Assembly: GCA_050084985.1 (NCBI GenBank) | Contig: JBITNC010000001.1 | Coordinates: forward strand, 2,604,001-2,668,000 | Direction: 5' to 3' | Origin: Nageia nagi | Lineage: Eukaryota > Pinophyta | Length of the DNA: 64,000 nucleotides | Part shown: in pieces, positions 12,862 through 24,045 of the stretch | Numbering within the stretch: position 1 is the stretch's first letter | Layout of the letters: each line of letters starts with the position of its first letter | Made by a program: the position numbers and the translations under genes | The notes under the pieces: model-generated | What the model saw: the letters and a program-made list of their open reading frames with translations, nothing else | The model's database searches: none | Told to the model about the DNA's origin: nothing

Positions 12862-13734
12862 CTAATAATCATCATTCTTTTCATTAGACATGATTAAGGC
12901 ATCTTGAATTAATTCACCAACAATATTTGCCTCTTGGTTACTTGTGCTTTCATTATTATAATTACTACTTTCACTTTTCTTTCCTTTTCTATTCCAACAA
13001 TCCCTTTTAATGTGACCCTTTTTACCATAATGCCAACATTCCAATTTAGTTTTACCTTTTGATTTTGACCTTCCTTGTGATTTGCTTCTTGACTTGCTTC
13101 TCCTTCTTTCCTTTGATCTTCCTCTTGCCTCTACTGTGAGAGCAGCATTGGAGCATTCTCCCGTGGACTTTCTCCTCATGTCCTCACTTAGAATTGTTCC
13201 AACAACTTCATCAAAGATCAATTTTGCATTAGAAGAAGAATTACTAACAGCCATAACAAAGCTATTCCAACTATCCAGAAGTGAACATAGAATTAACAAA
13301 GCTCTTACTTCATCTTCAAATTCTATTTTTACTGAAGTTAATTGATTTGTGACTGTGTTAAATTCATTAACATGGTCTTGAACTGAACTACCTTCATTCA
13401 TCTTCATGTTAAACAATTTCTTCATTAAGTATACTTTGTTTGAGGCGGATGGTTTTTTATACATTTTAGCAAGTTTATCCATTACACCTTTAGTGGTTGT
13501 TTCATTGGAAATATTGAAAGCTACACTAGAACTTAAACAAAGTCTTACAGCTCCCAAAGCCTTTCTATCCAACAAGTTCCATTCTTCATCACTCATAGAA
13601 GTGGGTTTCTTACTCTTATCTTCTAGAGGTTGATAGAGATCCTTTTGGTAGAGGTAGTCTTCCATTTGCATTTTCTAAAACTGAAAACCTTGCCCATTAA
13701 ATCTTTCCACCTTCAACCTCCCTTCTTCTGCCAT
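12862..13734 (-). pseudogene. Gag of copia element C
   Basis: Begins at a Met codon at about 13734 (MAEEGRLKVERFNGQGFQF), then has one stop (TAG where a Trp is expected) before the 269-codon open frame 13671-12862. The protein has a UBN2-type copia gag domain, an Arg/Ser/Lys-rich basic stretch, and a zinc knuckle CWHYGKKGHIKRDC; the second Cys of the CCHC pattern is Tyr here. After residue DDY another TAG again sits where Trp is expected, followed by the protease motif VLDSGAS. Both TGG-to-TAG changes are C-to-T on the opposite strand. Gag would package element RNA into cytoplasmic particles. Confidence 0.85.
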
Positions 13735-13798
13735 AGTGCTCTTCTTGGTTTCCAATCTACACACAAGATTCACCAACAAAATCCCAACACAACAACAA

Positions 13799-13810
13799 GC
13801 TCTGATACCA
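13799..13810 (-). promoter_or_regulatory. Primer-binding site of element C
   Basis: TGGTATCAGAGC on the minus strand, two bases inside the 5' LTR. This matches the 3' end of plant initiator-methionine tRNA, the usual copia primer. Confidence 0.9.
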
Positions 13811-13812
13811 CT

Positions 13813-14379
13813 TGTTAGGATTTAATAAGTTTATATAAGCAAGAGAATTCACAATTCTTCTGGTCCTTGGCAAAAAGAAACAACATTTAAGCATACTACT
13901 AAAATCAAACAACCATGAACATCAATCACACAAGAGAGACACAAGAGATAACGTGGTTCACCCAGTGTAGGCTACATCCACGGAGAAGCTTTCAACCCTT
14001 TTGCATATCATTCTTCAAGTCCTCCAAGCAACAAACTAGTAGCATAATCTTGCTACAACCTTCACTTTGGAGTTACAATAAAGCCTCACTACAATCTCTC
14101 TCACATACTATCTACATAAGACATCAAACTACAATCACAATCTACTTCACAATTGCTGTCAAAACTACATATTACATGCCTCAACTCAAGCCTCTTATTT
14201 ATAGGTACAATCCAACCCAACTTAAACCCAAGTTAGATCTGGAAGGTCGTTAGGTAACCCTTAACCCTTTTGTAACTGATAAACAGTTGTCATGGCTTCT
14301 TGGCAACTGAAATTTGGTGTTAAACCAGAAAGAAACTGCTCTCTGTTTTCTAGCCGGTTGTAGTCTCCATTTTCTAACA
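13813..14379 (-). repeat. 5' LTR of element C
   Basis: 567 bp, the upstream LTR of this minus-strand element, carrying its promoter. A TATA-like box (CTATAAATA on the minus strand) is at about 14196-14204. Downstream of it at 13951-13982 is a GTGG/CCAC-bounded segment shared in form with the LTRs of the other elements. Confidence 0.95.
14195..14205 (-). promoter_or_regulatory. TATA box in 5' LTR of C
   Basis: The minus strand reads CCTATAAATA here. It lies about 180 bp inside the 5' LTR, a usual place for the U3/R promoter of a copia LTR. The same box is present in the other LTR near 10869-10879. Confidence 0.65.
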
Positions 14380-14384
14380 CACAT

Positions 14385-15149
14385 TGCATATCTCTAATCA
14401 ATGGTCTTCCAAGAGAAGGATGTTATATTGGGTTATGTATCCTTTGATTACTTGCAATACTATTTGCATTATCTTAGACCTTATAGTGATAGGCAACGAA
14501 TTTGATCCCATTTTTGAACATAAAGCATCATTAAACACTTTTAGTGACAAGGTTGGTGCACAAATGTGTTAAAATGGAAGATTCATATTTTTATATGTAG
14601 TTGTTGAAATAATGTTTATCGCTAAACGTTCATTAATCAATATTATTTTGAAATATTTTTTGTCCACCTTAGCTATGATATGCAAAGGTGGGTCTTGACC
14701 ATGTGTCTCATTTGAATGTTTAACTTCATGATTATAAAAAATAATGGTAGGCTTTTGACTTGTTTTAATATTTACTACAAAAGACACAAAACTTTTGGGA
14801 TCATTTTTGTCTAACTCAATTATTTGTAATAACTAGTTCATTGCATCTCTATGGTCCATAGATTGTTGTATCAACTTGAATAGAGACATATTCACTTACA
14901 ATTTTTTTAATTATTGATGTAGAGCTCCTTTCATTGACACATTAAGAGGTTGGGGTCTAGGTATGTTGGGTTGCACAATAACCTCATTTGGTTGATTATA
15001 TGGAATATTATTTTATTTCCCTTGGATCTTTTGATCTCTTGTAGTAATATTTACCATCCCTATGAATGTTGAGTTATCGTAACTCCAATTATGTGTTACC
15101 TAATTCTCATGCAAATGTAATGAAATATTATTAGCCTGATGTTGAGGAA
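14385..15149 (-). pseudogene. Gypsy Y protease region (degenerate)
   Basis: The frame 14787-14569 contains DPPLHIIAKVDKKYFKIILI followed by NERLAINIISTTTYKNM, which aligns by eye with the retropepsin segment of Tat-group gypsy polyproteins. The position normally holding the catalytic Asp in D-[ST]-G reads Asn-Glu-Arg, so it is inactive. The rest of this stretch, up to the boundary of element D, is readable only in fragments. It lies between element C on one side and element D on the other. Confidence 0.6.
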
Positions 15150-15154
15150 GAGTG

Positions 15155-16919
15155 TGTTGGACTTCGAGTGACACTGAGAGGGGGGTGAATCAGTGTATCA
15201 AAAAAATAATCAATTTAACCTTCTTAAATAAAGATAGATTAAAAGCCAGAGAAAATTGAGCAAGCACACCAAGTACATCACACAACACCAGATATAACGA
15301 GGTTCACCAGATTGGCTACATCCCTGAAAATGACTGCTTAGACTCCAATCCAAATCCACTCATTAAAGAAAGCTTACAGATTCATAGCACCAACTGTGAA
15401 GGGTAGCACCAACTACCACTTTAAAAAATAGCAGCACCTACTGCTTGGAGCACCAATTCCAGTTCTCAAGCACCCACTTGATACAACATTCAAAAAGGAG
15501 GAAAGAATACAGTTTTAGAAGACCCTCAATGGTCTAGCTCTAATGCTCATTATTTGATCTCTGCACACAGCTCCAAAGTAACACAGTTAAATAATCACTA
15601 TCCTATTTGCATATTCATTTGCTCACTTCACATACTCTTGATACTCCCCTCTTCCACGCTATTACCTCATCTACAGCTCTACTCTACTCACCAGTTTTCA
15701 CACAATCTTTAATCCACTCTTCACATCCATTCCTTTTAAAAACCGTTACACATCAAGAAAACCCCCCAAGAAACTGTTCCTATCATGACACGTTATCAAA
15801 AACAAACTGAAAAGAAATCTTTATTTGTAACTGCTCCTACACTAAGAGAGTTCACTATCTGAGACTGCAACTGCTGTAACTGACGAATGCTCCTATTGCT
15901 CAAATAGAGTTGTTCAGACAAGTATAGCTCTTTCTCCACTAATTTTAGAGATTTGATAGTATCTGATTATTTAGTTCCGGAGTCTCTTTCTATAGCCTAG
16001 AGATTGACTAGCTTACCGGATGTTTATTGTATACACCATGATGTCATCATCTCTGAACTCTGGAAGAGAGTTCCAAGGTATCTGCATGGCCTTCCAAACT
16101 TTTCAACACCAACTACTAATGTCATCTTCTCTGGACTCTGAAAGTAGAGTAAAATGCTTCCCGCAATGTCTGGAGTCTCTTTCTATAGCCTAGAGATTGA
16201 CTAGCTTATCGGATGTTTATTGTATACACCATGATGTCATCATCTTCGGACTCTGAAAGAGAGTTCCAAGGTATCTGCATGGCCTTTCAGACTTTTCAAC
16301 ACCAACTACTAACATCATCTTCTATGGAATCCAAAAGTAGAGTAAAACGCTTCCCACGATGTTCGGAGTCTCTTTCTATAGCCTAGAGATTGACTAGCTT
16401 ACCGGATGTTTATTGTATACACCATGATGTCATCATCTACAGACTCCGGAAGAGAGTTCCAAGGTATCTACATGGCCTTCTAGACTTTTCAACACCAACT
16501 GCTAACATCATCTTCTCTGGACTCCAGAAGTAGAGCAAAACACTTCTCGTAATGTTCGGAGTCTCTTTCTATAGCCTAGAGATTGACTAGCTTACCGGAT
16601 GTTTATTGTATACACCATGATGTCATCATCTCCAGAATTTAAAAGAGAGTTCCAAGGTATCTACGTGGCCTTCTGGACTTTTCAACACCAACTGCTAACA
16701 TCATCTTCTATGGACTCCAGAAGTAGAGTAAAACGCTTCCCGCAATGTCCGTGCTGATGTCATTTTCGAAAAAAAGAAACTTAAAGATGTCTCCTTGAGG
16801 GGGTTTCAGAAAGGGGAAAATAAGACTGTAAATGGACCATCATACTACTGCCATACTACTGTGCGAAGACACAACCAAAACCACATGTTAACAATAATGA
16901 CAATCACACATGCTCAATA
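15155..16919 (-). repeat. 3' LTR of element D
   Basis: About 1765 bp, unusually long beside the 491-567 bp LTRs of the other copia elements here. Nearly half is a block of four 193-bp repeats (15979-16750). It differs from its partner by several per cent, many differences being C/T or G/A. Confidence 0.93.
15979..16750. repeat. Four 193-bp tandem repeats in LTR of D
   Basis: Units start at 15979, 16172, 16365 and 16558, exactly 193 bp apart, each beginning near GGAGTCTCTTTCTATAG. Units differ mainly at TCCGGA-like sites and other CG-containing positions. The partner LTR has the same number and spacing. Confidence 0.95.
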
Positions 16920-16933
16920 ATCTCCCCCTTTGG
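16920..16933 (-). promoter_or_regulatory. Polypurine tract of element D
   Basis: The minus strand reads CCAAAGGGGGAGAT immediately before the 3' LTR; this purine run primes plus-strand DNA synthesis in LTR elements. Confidence 0.85.
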
Positions 16934-17146
16934 AATTGTTGGCAACACCACTTGATCAGACACCAGCATCGGGACTTTTCTCTCCCCCTTTGTCAATAAT
17001 AACAAAGGGCATTTACAGACTCCCCCTAAGTCCATACATGACATTCTCAGAAAATCAGTAGTATGCATACAAAAATAAGATACACAGAAGTAATATAGGA
17101 AGGAAAAAATAAACACTCCCCCTGAGAATGTGACGTCCAGAACTAG

Positions 17147-17746
17147 CTAATGCTTGGGAAGGACAACAACTCCTAGCTTGTTTCGAAGATATTCGAAGAC
17201 GTCTTTGGGCAAAGGCTTTGTAAAGATGTCTGCTACTTGCTCTGTGGTTGGAACAAAATCCAACTGTACTTCTCCTTGCACCACTCTTTCTTTTAGAAAG
17301 TGATATCTGATTGCAATATGCTTTGTTCGTGAGTGCATAATAGGATTTTTTGATATATTGATTGCACTTATGTTATCACAAAGAACTGATATGGGCTCGT
17401 TAATCTGTATACCAAAATCTTTTAGCATCTGCTTCATCCATAGAATCTGTGTGCAGTAAGAAGTTGCTACTATATACTCTGCTTCTGCTATAGATAGGGA
17501 TACTGAGTCTTACTTTTTACTGTGCCAACCAACAAGATTATTACCCAAATAAAATGCTCCTCCACTGGTGCTCTTCCTATCATCCATGCATCCTACCCAG
17601 TCTGCATCTGAAAAGGCAATAAGTGTAAAGTCCTTTCCTCTAGGATACCATAAACCATATTCTACTGTACCTTTGAGATATCTGAATATTCTCTTTACTG
17701 TAGTAACATGTGTTTCTTTGGGATTTGCTTGAAATTGAGCAACCAT
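17147..17746 (-). pseudogene. RNase H of element D
   Basis: Two open pieces, 17746-17510 and 17437-17147, continue RT in the same frame. Visible RNase H features are FSDADWVGCMDDRKSTSG, a damaged form of the usual STAEAEYIA motif (SIAEAEYIVA), and the tail NPIMHSRTKHIAIRYHFLKE with ADIFTKPLP. The stop between the pieces (after SKK) sits where Gln is expected. Pol ends with LPKH at 17147. Confidence 0.9.
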
Positions 17747-17755
17747 ACATACTGC

Positions 17756-18637
17756 TTAAAGAATATCCGGTCTAGTAGCTATCAAATATAATAAAATTCC
17801 AATCATTGACCTGTATTGTGTTTGATCTACTGTTGGTGCTTTATCATCCTTGCTTAATTTGCAGCCTGTTGTCATAGGGGTGCTCACAGGTTTACAGTCT
17901 TCCATGGTAAACTTCTTCAGCATCTCCTTAACATACTTGGTTTGAGAAATGAACATGCCATTCTTCAACTGATTGATTTGTAAGCTAAGAAAAAATGCAA
18001 GCTCACTTATCATAGACATCTCGAATTCTGTTTGCATGTTGTCAGCAAGATTTTTACATAGCTCATTCTTGCTTCCTCCAAAAATTATATCATCTACATA
18101 GACAACAACAATTAGCTGATTTTCCTTTTCTGATTTAATGTATAAATTGCTATCCACCATTCCTTTTCTAAAGCCTTGCTGAAGATATGTATCAAGTCTG
18201 GAGTACCATGCTTGAGGTGCCTGTTTTAAACCATACAGATCCTTCTTTAGTTTGCATACCAGATTAGGATTCTCTCCCAATTGGAAACCATCTAACTGTT
18301 CAATATAGACTTCTTCCTTAATTTTGCCATTTAGAAAGGCTAATTTTACATCCATTTGATAAACTGTAAAGTCTTTATACACTACAAAAGCTAAAAACAT
18401 GTGAATAGCTTCTAATCTGGCCACAGGTGCAAAAGTTTCTTCAAAATCAATTCCTTCAACTTGAGCATATCCCTTGTAGACAAGTCTAGCTTTATTTCGA
18501 ACCACTATCCCATCTTCATTCAACTTATTGCGAAAAACCCACTTTGTGCCAATCACATTTTTATTGGCTGGTCTAGGAATGAGTTCCCATGTTTCATTCT
18601 TTTCAATTTGAGTGAGTTCTTCCTCCATTGCTTTCAT
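17756..18637 (-). pseudogene. Reverse transcriptase of element D
   Basis: A 293-codon open segment holding nearly the whole copia RT domain: [20 protein letters not shown] at the N-terminus, [53 protein letters not shown], and the catalytic [12 protein letters not shown] near 18090. Ser in the usual VKSAFLNG motif is replaced by Leu (VKLAFLNG). It ends at a TAA directly before AVCMVAQFQ, where Gln is expected. Confidence 0.92.
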
Positions 18638-18873
18638 CCAGCTTTCATCTTGGCTAGCTTCTGAGACATTTTTAGGCTCTATATTGGATAGGAGAGAATA
18701 GGTGCGTGAAACCCGTCTGCAAGTTTGGATGCCTGTATGAAACTCACCGATGATTTGCTCTTGTGGATGATCCTTGTACCATCTATTTGGTGGAGTTTTT
18801 GAATTTTCTTCTTCCGCCTCATTTTTTGAAACACTATTTGGGTTACTTGGTGAATTTGAATCTTCTGGTTTCT

Positions 18874-20052
18874 TTACTTGTGATTGTGTACAGGAGGCTT
18901 AGATTTGTTTTTATTCTTTTTGTCTTCTTCAATTGAATCTTGATAGGCAGGAAGATCATCATCATCATTTCTCTTGGGAAGATCTCTTTGCTCATCAACA
19001 CGAACATTAGCACTATCAACGATTGTTTTTGTCCTTTTATTGTAACACCTGTATGCTTTACTCTTCGAAGAGTAACCAAGAAAGATACCTTCATCAGATC
19101 TATCCTCAAACTTTCCTAAATTTTCTTCTATTCTCTTGATATAGCATTTACTACCAAAGATCTTGAAGTGCCTCACTGTAGCTTTTCTTCCAAACCATAA
19201 TTCATATGGTGTTCTATCCTCATGTGGTCGCATCATATATCTATTTTGAATATGCACTGCAGTATGCACTGCTTCTTTCTAGAACCTATCAGCAACCTTG
19301 CTTTCTATCAGCATGGTTCGAGCCATTTCTTGTACTGCTCTATTTTTTCTTTCAACTACTCCATTTTGTTATGGAGTTCTTGCTGCAGAGAATTATCTTT
19401 TAATTTCGTGTTGTATGCAAAACTTAGAAAACTCATCAAAAGTGAACTCACCTCCTCTGTCTGAGTGAAGACATTTAATTCTCCTCTCTATCTGATTTTC
19501 TACTTGATTTTTAAATGCTTTGAACATTTCAAAAGCTTCAGATTTATGTTTCAAAAATTGCACCCAAGTCATTCTTGAATAATCATCTATGAATAGAATA
19601 AAATACTTATCTCCATTGACGCTTTGTGTTCTCATTGGTCCGCATAGGTCGGTGTGTATGATTTCTAATGATTTGCTTGTGTGATATTCTTTCACTTTGA
19701 ACTTTGCCCGAGTTTGCTTTCCCCTTTGGCATGAATCACAAATATCATTTGCTGGTTTGTTGATACTGGGCATATCTCTTACTGCTCTCTTTGAGCAAAT
19801 GTTCATCAAGTTTTTAAAATAGATGTGTCCCAATCTCTTATGCCATAGCCAATCATCACTCTCCTTGCCTATAAGACATGATCCCTCTGAAATATCTGAT
19901 AAGGTGTATAAATTACCACAGGTTCTTGTACCAACTGCTACAAGTCTACCACTATTTGCCCTTTGGATCTCACAACCATGCTTTTTGAAAATTACATCAT
20001 TTCCTTTGTCACATATTTGATTTACGCTCAACAAATTATGCTTCAGTCCCAC
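18874..20052 (-). pseudogene. Integrase of element D
   Basis: The frame 20052-19393 carries the pre-integrase zinc region (WHKRLGHI, CDSCQRGKQ) and the core with HTDLCGP, FIDDYSRMTWV and HSDRGGEF, the first two catalytic Asp positions. Stops near 19390 and 19280 interrupt the segment holding the catalytic Glu (VERKNRAVQEMARTM). It continues at 19269-18874 through the C-terminal part (TPYELWFGRK, GIFLGYSS). A single frameshift between about 18880 and 18660 separates it from RT: frames upstream and downstream differ by one. Confidence 0.9.
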
Positions 20053-20299
20053 AACAAATAATACCTCTTCAGATTTGATGTTGCCATCATTTATTTTGAC
20101 TGTCCCTTTGCTGATAATCTATGCGCCATCATTGTTTCCAAATCTTACTGACCCACCTTCATATTCTTGTAGTTTTTGAAATTTCTTCTTGTCACCTATC
20201 ATGTGACTTGAGCATCCGCTGTCTAATATCCATGGTGATGGTTTGTCTTGAGCTTTTAATGCTGTTTGAATGATTAAAGACTCTTTATCCTCTCTGAGT

Positions 20300-22214
20300 T
20301 TCTCCTTTTCTTTCCAGACTTGTTTTACTTGTATTTCAGCTTCTTGTTTTTTATTATACTTTTCTTCTTCCTGTGGATGATTGCTCTAAAACTATTTATT
20401 CTGTCTTATGGAAGGAAATTGTCTTGGTGGAAAGAACCTCATGCCATGATTATTTCTATAGAATCTAGCAATGTGTCCATATTCATGACAGTTGTAACAC
20501 TCAACTAGATACTCCATTAGTGGGCCGAATGCATTCCTAGTAACAATGGTTCTTGGAGTGATATTATACTTACATTCAGAAATTTTGTGTCCATACGCAT
20601 TGCATTTGAAACAGTATCCATTGAAGGGATGGATGTAGCTATTATATTGCTAAGTACTTCTTGGTCCTGCATAGGGTCTTCTTCTGGAATGCACTTGAGT
20701 GAAGCCATCATCGTCCAGTCCTGAGCTATCTTCCTTCTTCTTGGTTTCTTTTATGTTTTCCCTTTTTATATCATTGGAAGATTGTCCTTGTTCATATCCT
20801 AGACCAGATTTATCAAAAAACATTCTTTGACTATTAATGATTTCGCTGAGTTTAGTCAACCTTCCTTCTAGATATTCAAAAGAGCTAATTTTCTTGGTGA
20901 CTTCCTCTAGTTGCATACGTAGCCCAGTTATTTCTTCTTCAAGCTTACTATAATTTTTATATTTCACAAGAAGCTCTTCCTCCAAACTCTCATTTATCCT
21001 CTTAGATTCTTCCACTTCTATTTTTAAGTTTTCTATAATATTACTTGCATCATCAAACCTTTTTGAGAGTTTCTTATTTTTCTTTATTTCTTTATCCATT
21101 TCATTCAATGCTGTTATTAGTTCTTCTTCAAGATCAACCTCAATCTCACAGTCATTTTCTTCATCTGTCTCTTCTTTTTTATGTTCTTGGTCATTTTGAT
21201 TATCTTCATTCAGTTTCTCTTCAAATGCCATAAACAATGCTCCATTGTATTCTTTTTTTGATTCATTACTGGAATCATTATCAGTGGAGCCTTCATTTCT
21301 AGATATGAAGCTCTGTCTATTTGACCTTCTATTTCGAGCATGAGATTTCATTTTGTGGTTTTTCTCAAAATATGATTCTTGATCATCTTTATCAGTTTTT
21401 CTATATGGACATTTTGAAATGAAATGACCAATACCACCACAGTTAAAACATTTAAATGGTAGCTTGCCTTTATATTTACCTTTTCCCCTTTTTAGCTTTC
21501 TAACAAAATTTGCTTCTGCTCCATCAGATTGTTCCTCATCGTTAGAATCTATTTTGGCTTTGGTACTGTTATTGGCTTTAAACGCTGCTTCCTTTTCTGA
21601 ATGTTTTGCTTTTTCGATCCTCATTACATAAGTAGTCAGCGATCCATGCATTTCATCCATGCTGAAAGTTTTCAAAATTTTTCCTTCTTCAATAGCAGAC
21701 ACCTTTGAATCAAAGCGAGATGTGAGAGATCGCAGTACCTTTTTCACGATGACATGATCTTCAATTTCTTCCCCAAGACCTTTGATTGCATTAGTAATTT
21801 CATTTACTCTCAACATGTATGCTTCGATGGTTTCATCTTCATTCATCTTTAGAACTTCGAATTGAGCTCTATGAGTTTGGAGTTTTGCTTCCTTGACTTT
21901 ATCATCTCCTTCATGAATGCTCTTCAACTTATTCCATATTTCTTTTGCAGATTTGCATGCCATAACTTTCACCAGTTCACTTTCCACAAGACCACACATT
22001 AGAGCATTTCTTGCTTTTGCATCACATTCAAATGCCTTTCTTTCTGCTTCATCTGATGGACCTGTAGGGGGAGGAGTGTAACCCTTTTAACATCATCCCA
22101 AGTACCAAAACCCAATGCACTGAGATAAGTCTTCATTCAAATTTTCCAAAAAGCATAATTGGTTCCATCAAAGAGAGGTGCCTTGTTAGATGAGAAACCT
22201 TCTCTGCTTGCCAT
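20300..22214 (-). pseudogene. Gag of element D with coiled coil and three zinc knuckles
   Basis: Starts at Met 22214 (MASREGFSSNKAPLFDGTNY). A TGA follows in place of an expected Arg near 22140 and a frameshift lies near 22077. The main open frame, 21999-20650, has a UBN2-type copia gag domain, a first CCHC knuckle CFNCGGIGHFISKC near 21440, and a long charged heptad-like coiled coil between about 21170 and 20830. After a stop near 20650 come a second knuckle, CFKCNAYGHKISEC, and a third, damaged one, CYNCHEYGHIARF. The protease motif DSGCSSHM is near 20215. Coiled coil plus several knuckles is more elaborate than in the other elements here. Confidence 0.88.
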
Positions 22215-22263
22215 AGTGCCACTACCAGGATCTCCTTAACTGTTATAGCCTAAGTAGGAACCT

Positions 22264-22277
22264 GGCTCTGATACCAA
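22264..22277 (-). promoter_or_regulatory. Primer-binding site of element D
   Basis: TTGGTATCAGAGCC on the minus strand, directly inside the 5' LTR, complementary to the 3' end of initiator-methionine tRNA. Confidence 0.9.
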
Positions 22278-22278
22278 T

Positions 22279-24040
22279 TGTTGGACTTCAAGTGACACTA
22301 AGAGGGGGTGAATCAATGTATCAAAAAAATAATCAATTTAACCTTCTTAAATAAAGATAGATTAAAAGTCAGAGAAAATTGAGCAAGCACACCAAGTACA
22401 TCACACAACACCAGATATAACAAGGTTCACCAGATTGGCTACATCCCCGAAAATGACTGCTTGGACTCCAATCCAAATCCAATCATTAAAGATAGCTTAC
22501 AGATTCACAGCACCAACTGTGAAGGGTAGCACCAACTACCACTTTAAAAATAGCAGCACCTACTGCTTGGAGCACCAATTCCAGTTCTCAAGCACCCACT
22601 TGATACAACATTCAAAAAGGAGGAAAGAATATAGTTCTAGAAGACCCTCAATGGTCTAGCTCTAATACTCATTATTTGATCTCTGCACACAGCTCCAAAG
22701 TAACACAGTTAAATAATCACTATCCTATCTACATATTGATTTGCTCACTTCACATACTCCTGATGCTCCCCTCTTCCATGCTATTACCTCATCTACAGCT
22801 CTACTCTACTCGCCAGTTTTCACATAATCTTTAATCCACTCTTCACATCCATTCCTTTTAAAAACTGTTACACATCAAGAAAACCCCCAAGAAACTGTTT
22901 CTATCATGACACGTTATCAAAAACAAACTGAAAAGAAATCTTTATTTGTAACTGCTCCTACACTAAGAGAGTTCACTATTTGAGACTGCAACTGCTGTAA
23001 CTGATGAACGCTCCTATTGCTCAAATAGAGTTATTCAGACAAGTATAGCTCTTTCTCCACTGATTTCAAAGATTTGATAGTATCTAATTATTTAGTTCCA
23101 GAGTCTCTTTCTATAACCTAGAGATTGACTAGCTTACCAGATGTTTATTGTATACACCATGATGTCATCATCTCCGGACTCCGGAAGAGAGTTCCAAGGT
23201 ATCTGCATGGCCTTCCATACTTTTCAACACCAATTGCTAACATCATCTTCTTTGGACTCTAGAAGTAGAGTAAAATGCTTCCCATGATGTTCAGAGTCTC
23301 TTTCTATAGCCTAGAGATTGACTAGCTTACCGGATGTTTATTGTATACACCATGATGTCATCATCTTCAAACTCTGGAAGAGAGTTCCAAGGTATCTGCA
23401 TGGCCTTCTGAAATTTTCAACACCAATTGCTAATGTCATCTTCTTTGGATTCTAAAAGTAGAGTAAAATGCTTCCCACGATGTTCGAAGTCTCTTTCTAT
23501 AGCCTAGAGATTGACTAGCTTACCGGATGTTTATTGTATACACCATGATGTCATCATCTTCGGACTTCGGAAGAGAGTTCCAAGGTATCTGTGTGGCCTT
23601 CTAGACTTTTCAACACCAACTATTAATGTCATCTTCTCTGGACTCTGAAAGTAGAGTAAAACGCTTCCCATGATGTCCAGAGTCTCTTTCTATAGCCTAG
23701 ATTTTGACTAGCTTACCAGATGTTTATTGTATACACCATGATGTCATCATCTCCAAACTCCGGAAGAGAGTTCCAAGGTATCTGCATGGCCTTCCAAAAT
23801 TTTCAACACCAACTACTAACATCATCTTCTTTGGACTCCAGAAGTAGAGTAAAATGCTTCCCACAATGTCCGTGCTGATGTCATTTTTGAAAAAAAGAAA
23901 CTTAAAGATGTCTCCTTAAGGGGGTTTCGGAAAGGGGCAAACAGGACTGTAAATGGACCATCATACTACTGCCATACTACTACGCGAAGACATAGCCAAA
24001 ACCACGTGTTGACAACAATGACAATCACACATGCTCAACA
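22279..24040 (-). repeat. 5' LTR of element D
   Basis: About 1762 bp, next to the primer-binding site. Its four 193-bp repeats (23100-23871) lie towards the outer end, in the presumed U3 upstream of the transcription start. A segment at about 22421-22448 resembles the shared R-region motif of the other LTRs. I could not place a TATA box with confidence. Confidence 0.93.
23100..23871. repeat. Four 193-bp tandem repeats in 5' LTR of D
   Basis: Units start at 23100, 23293, 23486 and 23679. In element orientation they occupy U3 upstream of the transcript start, where repeated blocks in other retrotransposons act as enhancers; that role is inferred here. Confidence 0.95.
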
Positions 24041-24045
24041 AAGTG

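Larger units (their letters stand above)
10488..14379 (-). mobile_element. Copia element C, internally deleted
   Basis: The element is 3892 bp, bounded by two 567-bp LTRs (10488-11054 and 13813-14379) that start TGTTAG and end TAACA. It is flanked on both sides by the 5-bp duplication CACAT (10483-10487 and 14380-14384). Orientation is minus: the primer-binding site lies at 13799-13810 next to the right LTR and the polypurine tract at about 11055-11067 next to the left LTR. The LTRs differ at about 13 positions by hand count (about 2.3%). It carries gag and a shortened pol with an integrase-RT fusion, so it would depend on another element for movement. Confidence 0.95.
15155..24040 (-). mobile_element. 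Full-length copia element D (Sirevirus-like)
   Basis: 8886 bp with LTRs of about 1765 bp (15155-16919) and 1762 bp (22279-24040), starting TGTTGG. The flanks are GAGTG (15150-15154) and AAGTG (24041-24045), a target duplication with one mismatch. Orientation is minus: the primer-binding site is at 22264-22277 and the polypurine tract at 16920-16933. Gag has a coiled coil and three zinc knuckles, and the RT sequence is of the type seen in Sireviruses; that lineage is my inference. Pol ends about 230 bp before the 3' LTR, leaving no room for an env-like ORF. Several stops and two frameshifts make it inactive. Confidence 0.92.

Noticed and set aside
15979-16750. Four 193-bp repeats as a CRISPR array or satellite DNA
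   Set aside because: Units are adjacent without spacers, are limited to the LTRs of D, and occur identically in both LTRs.
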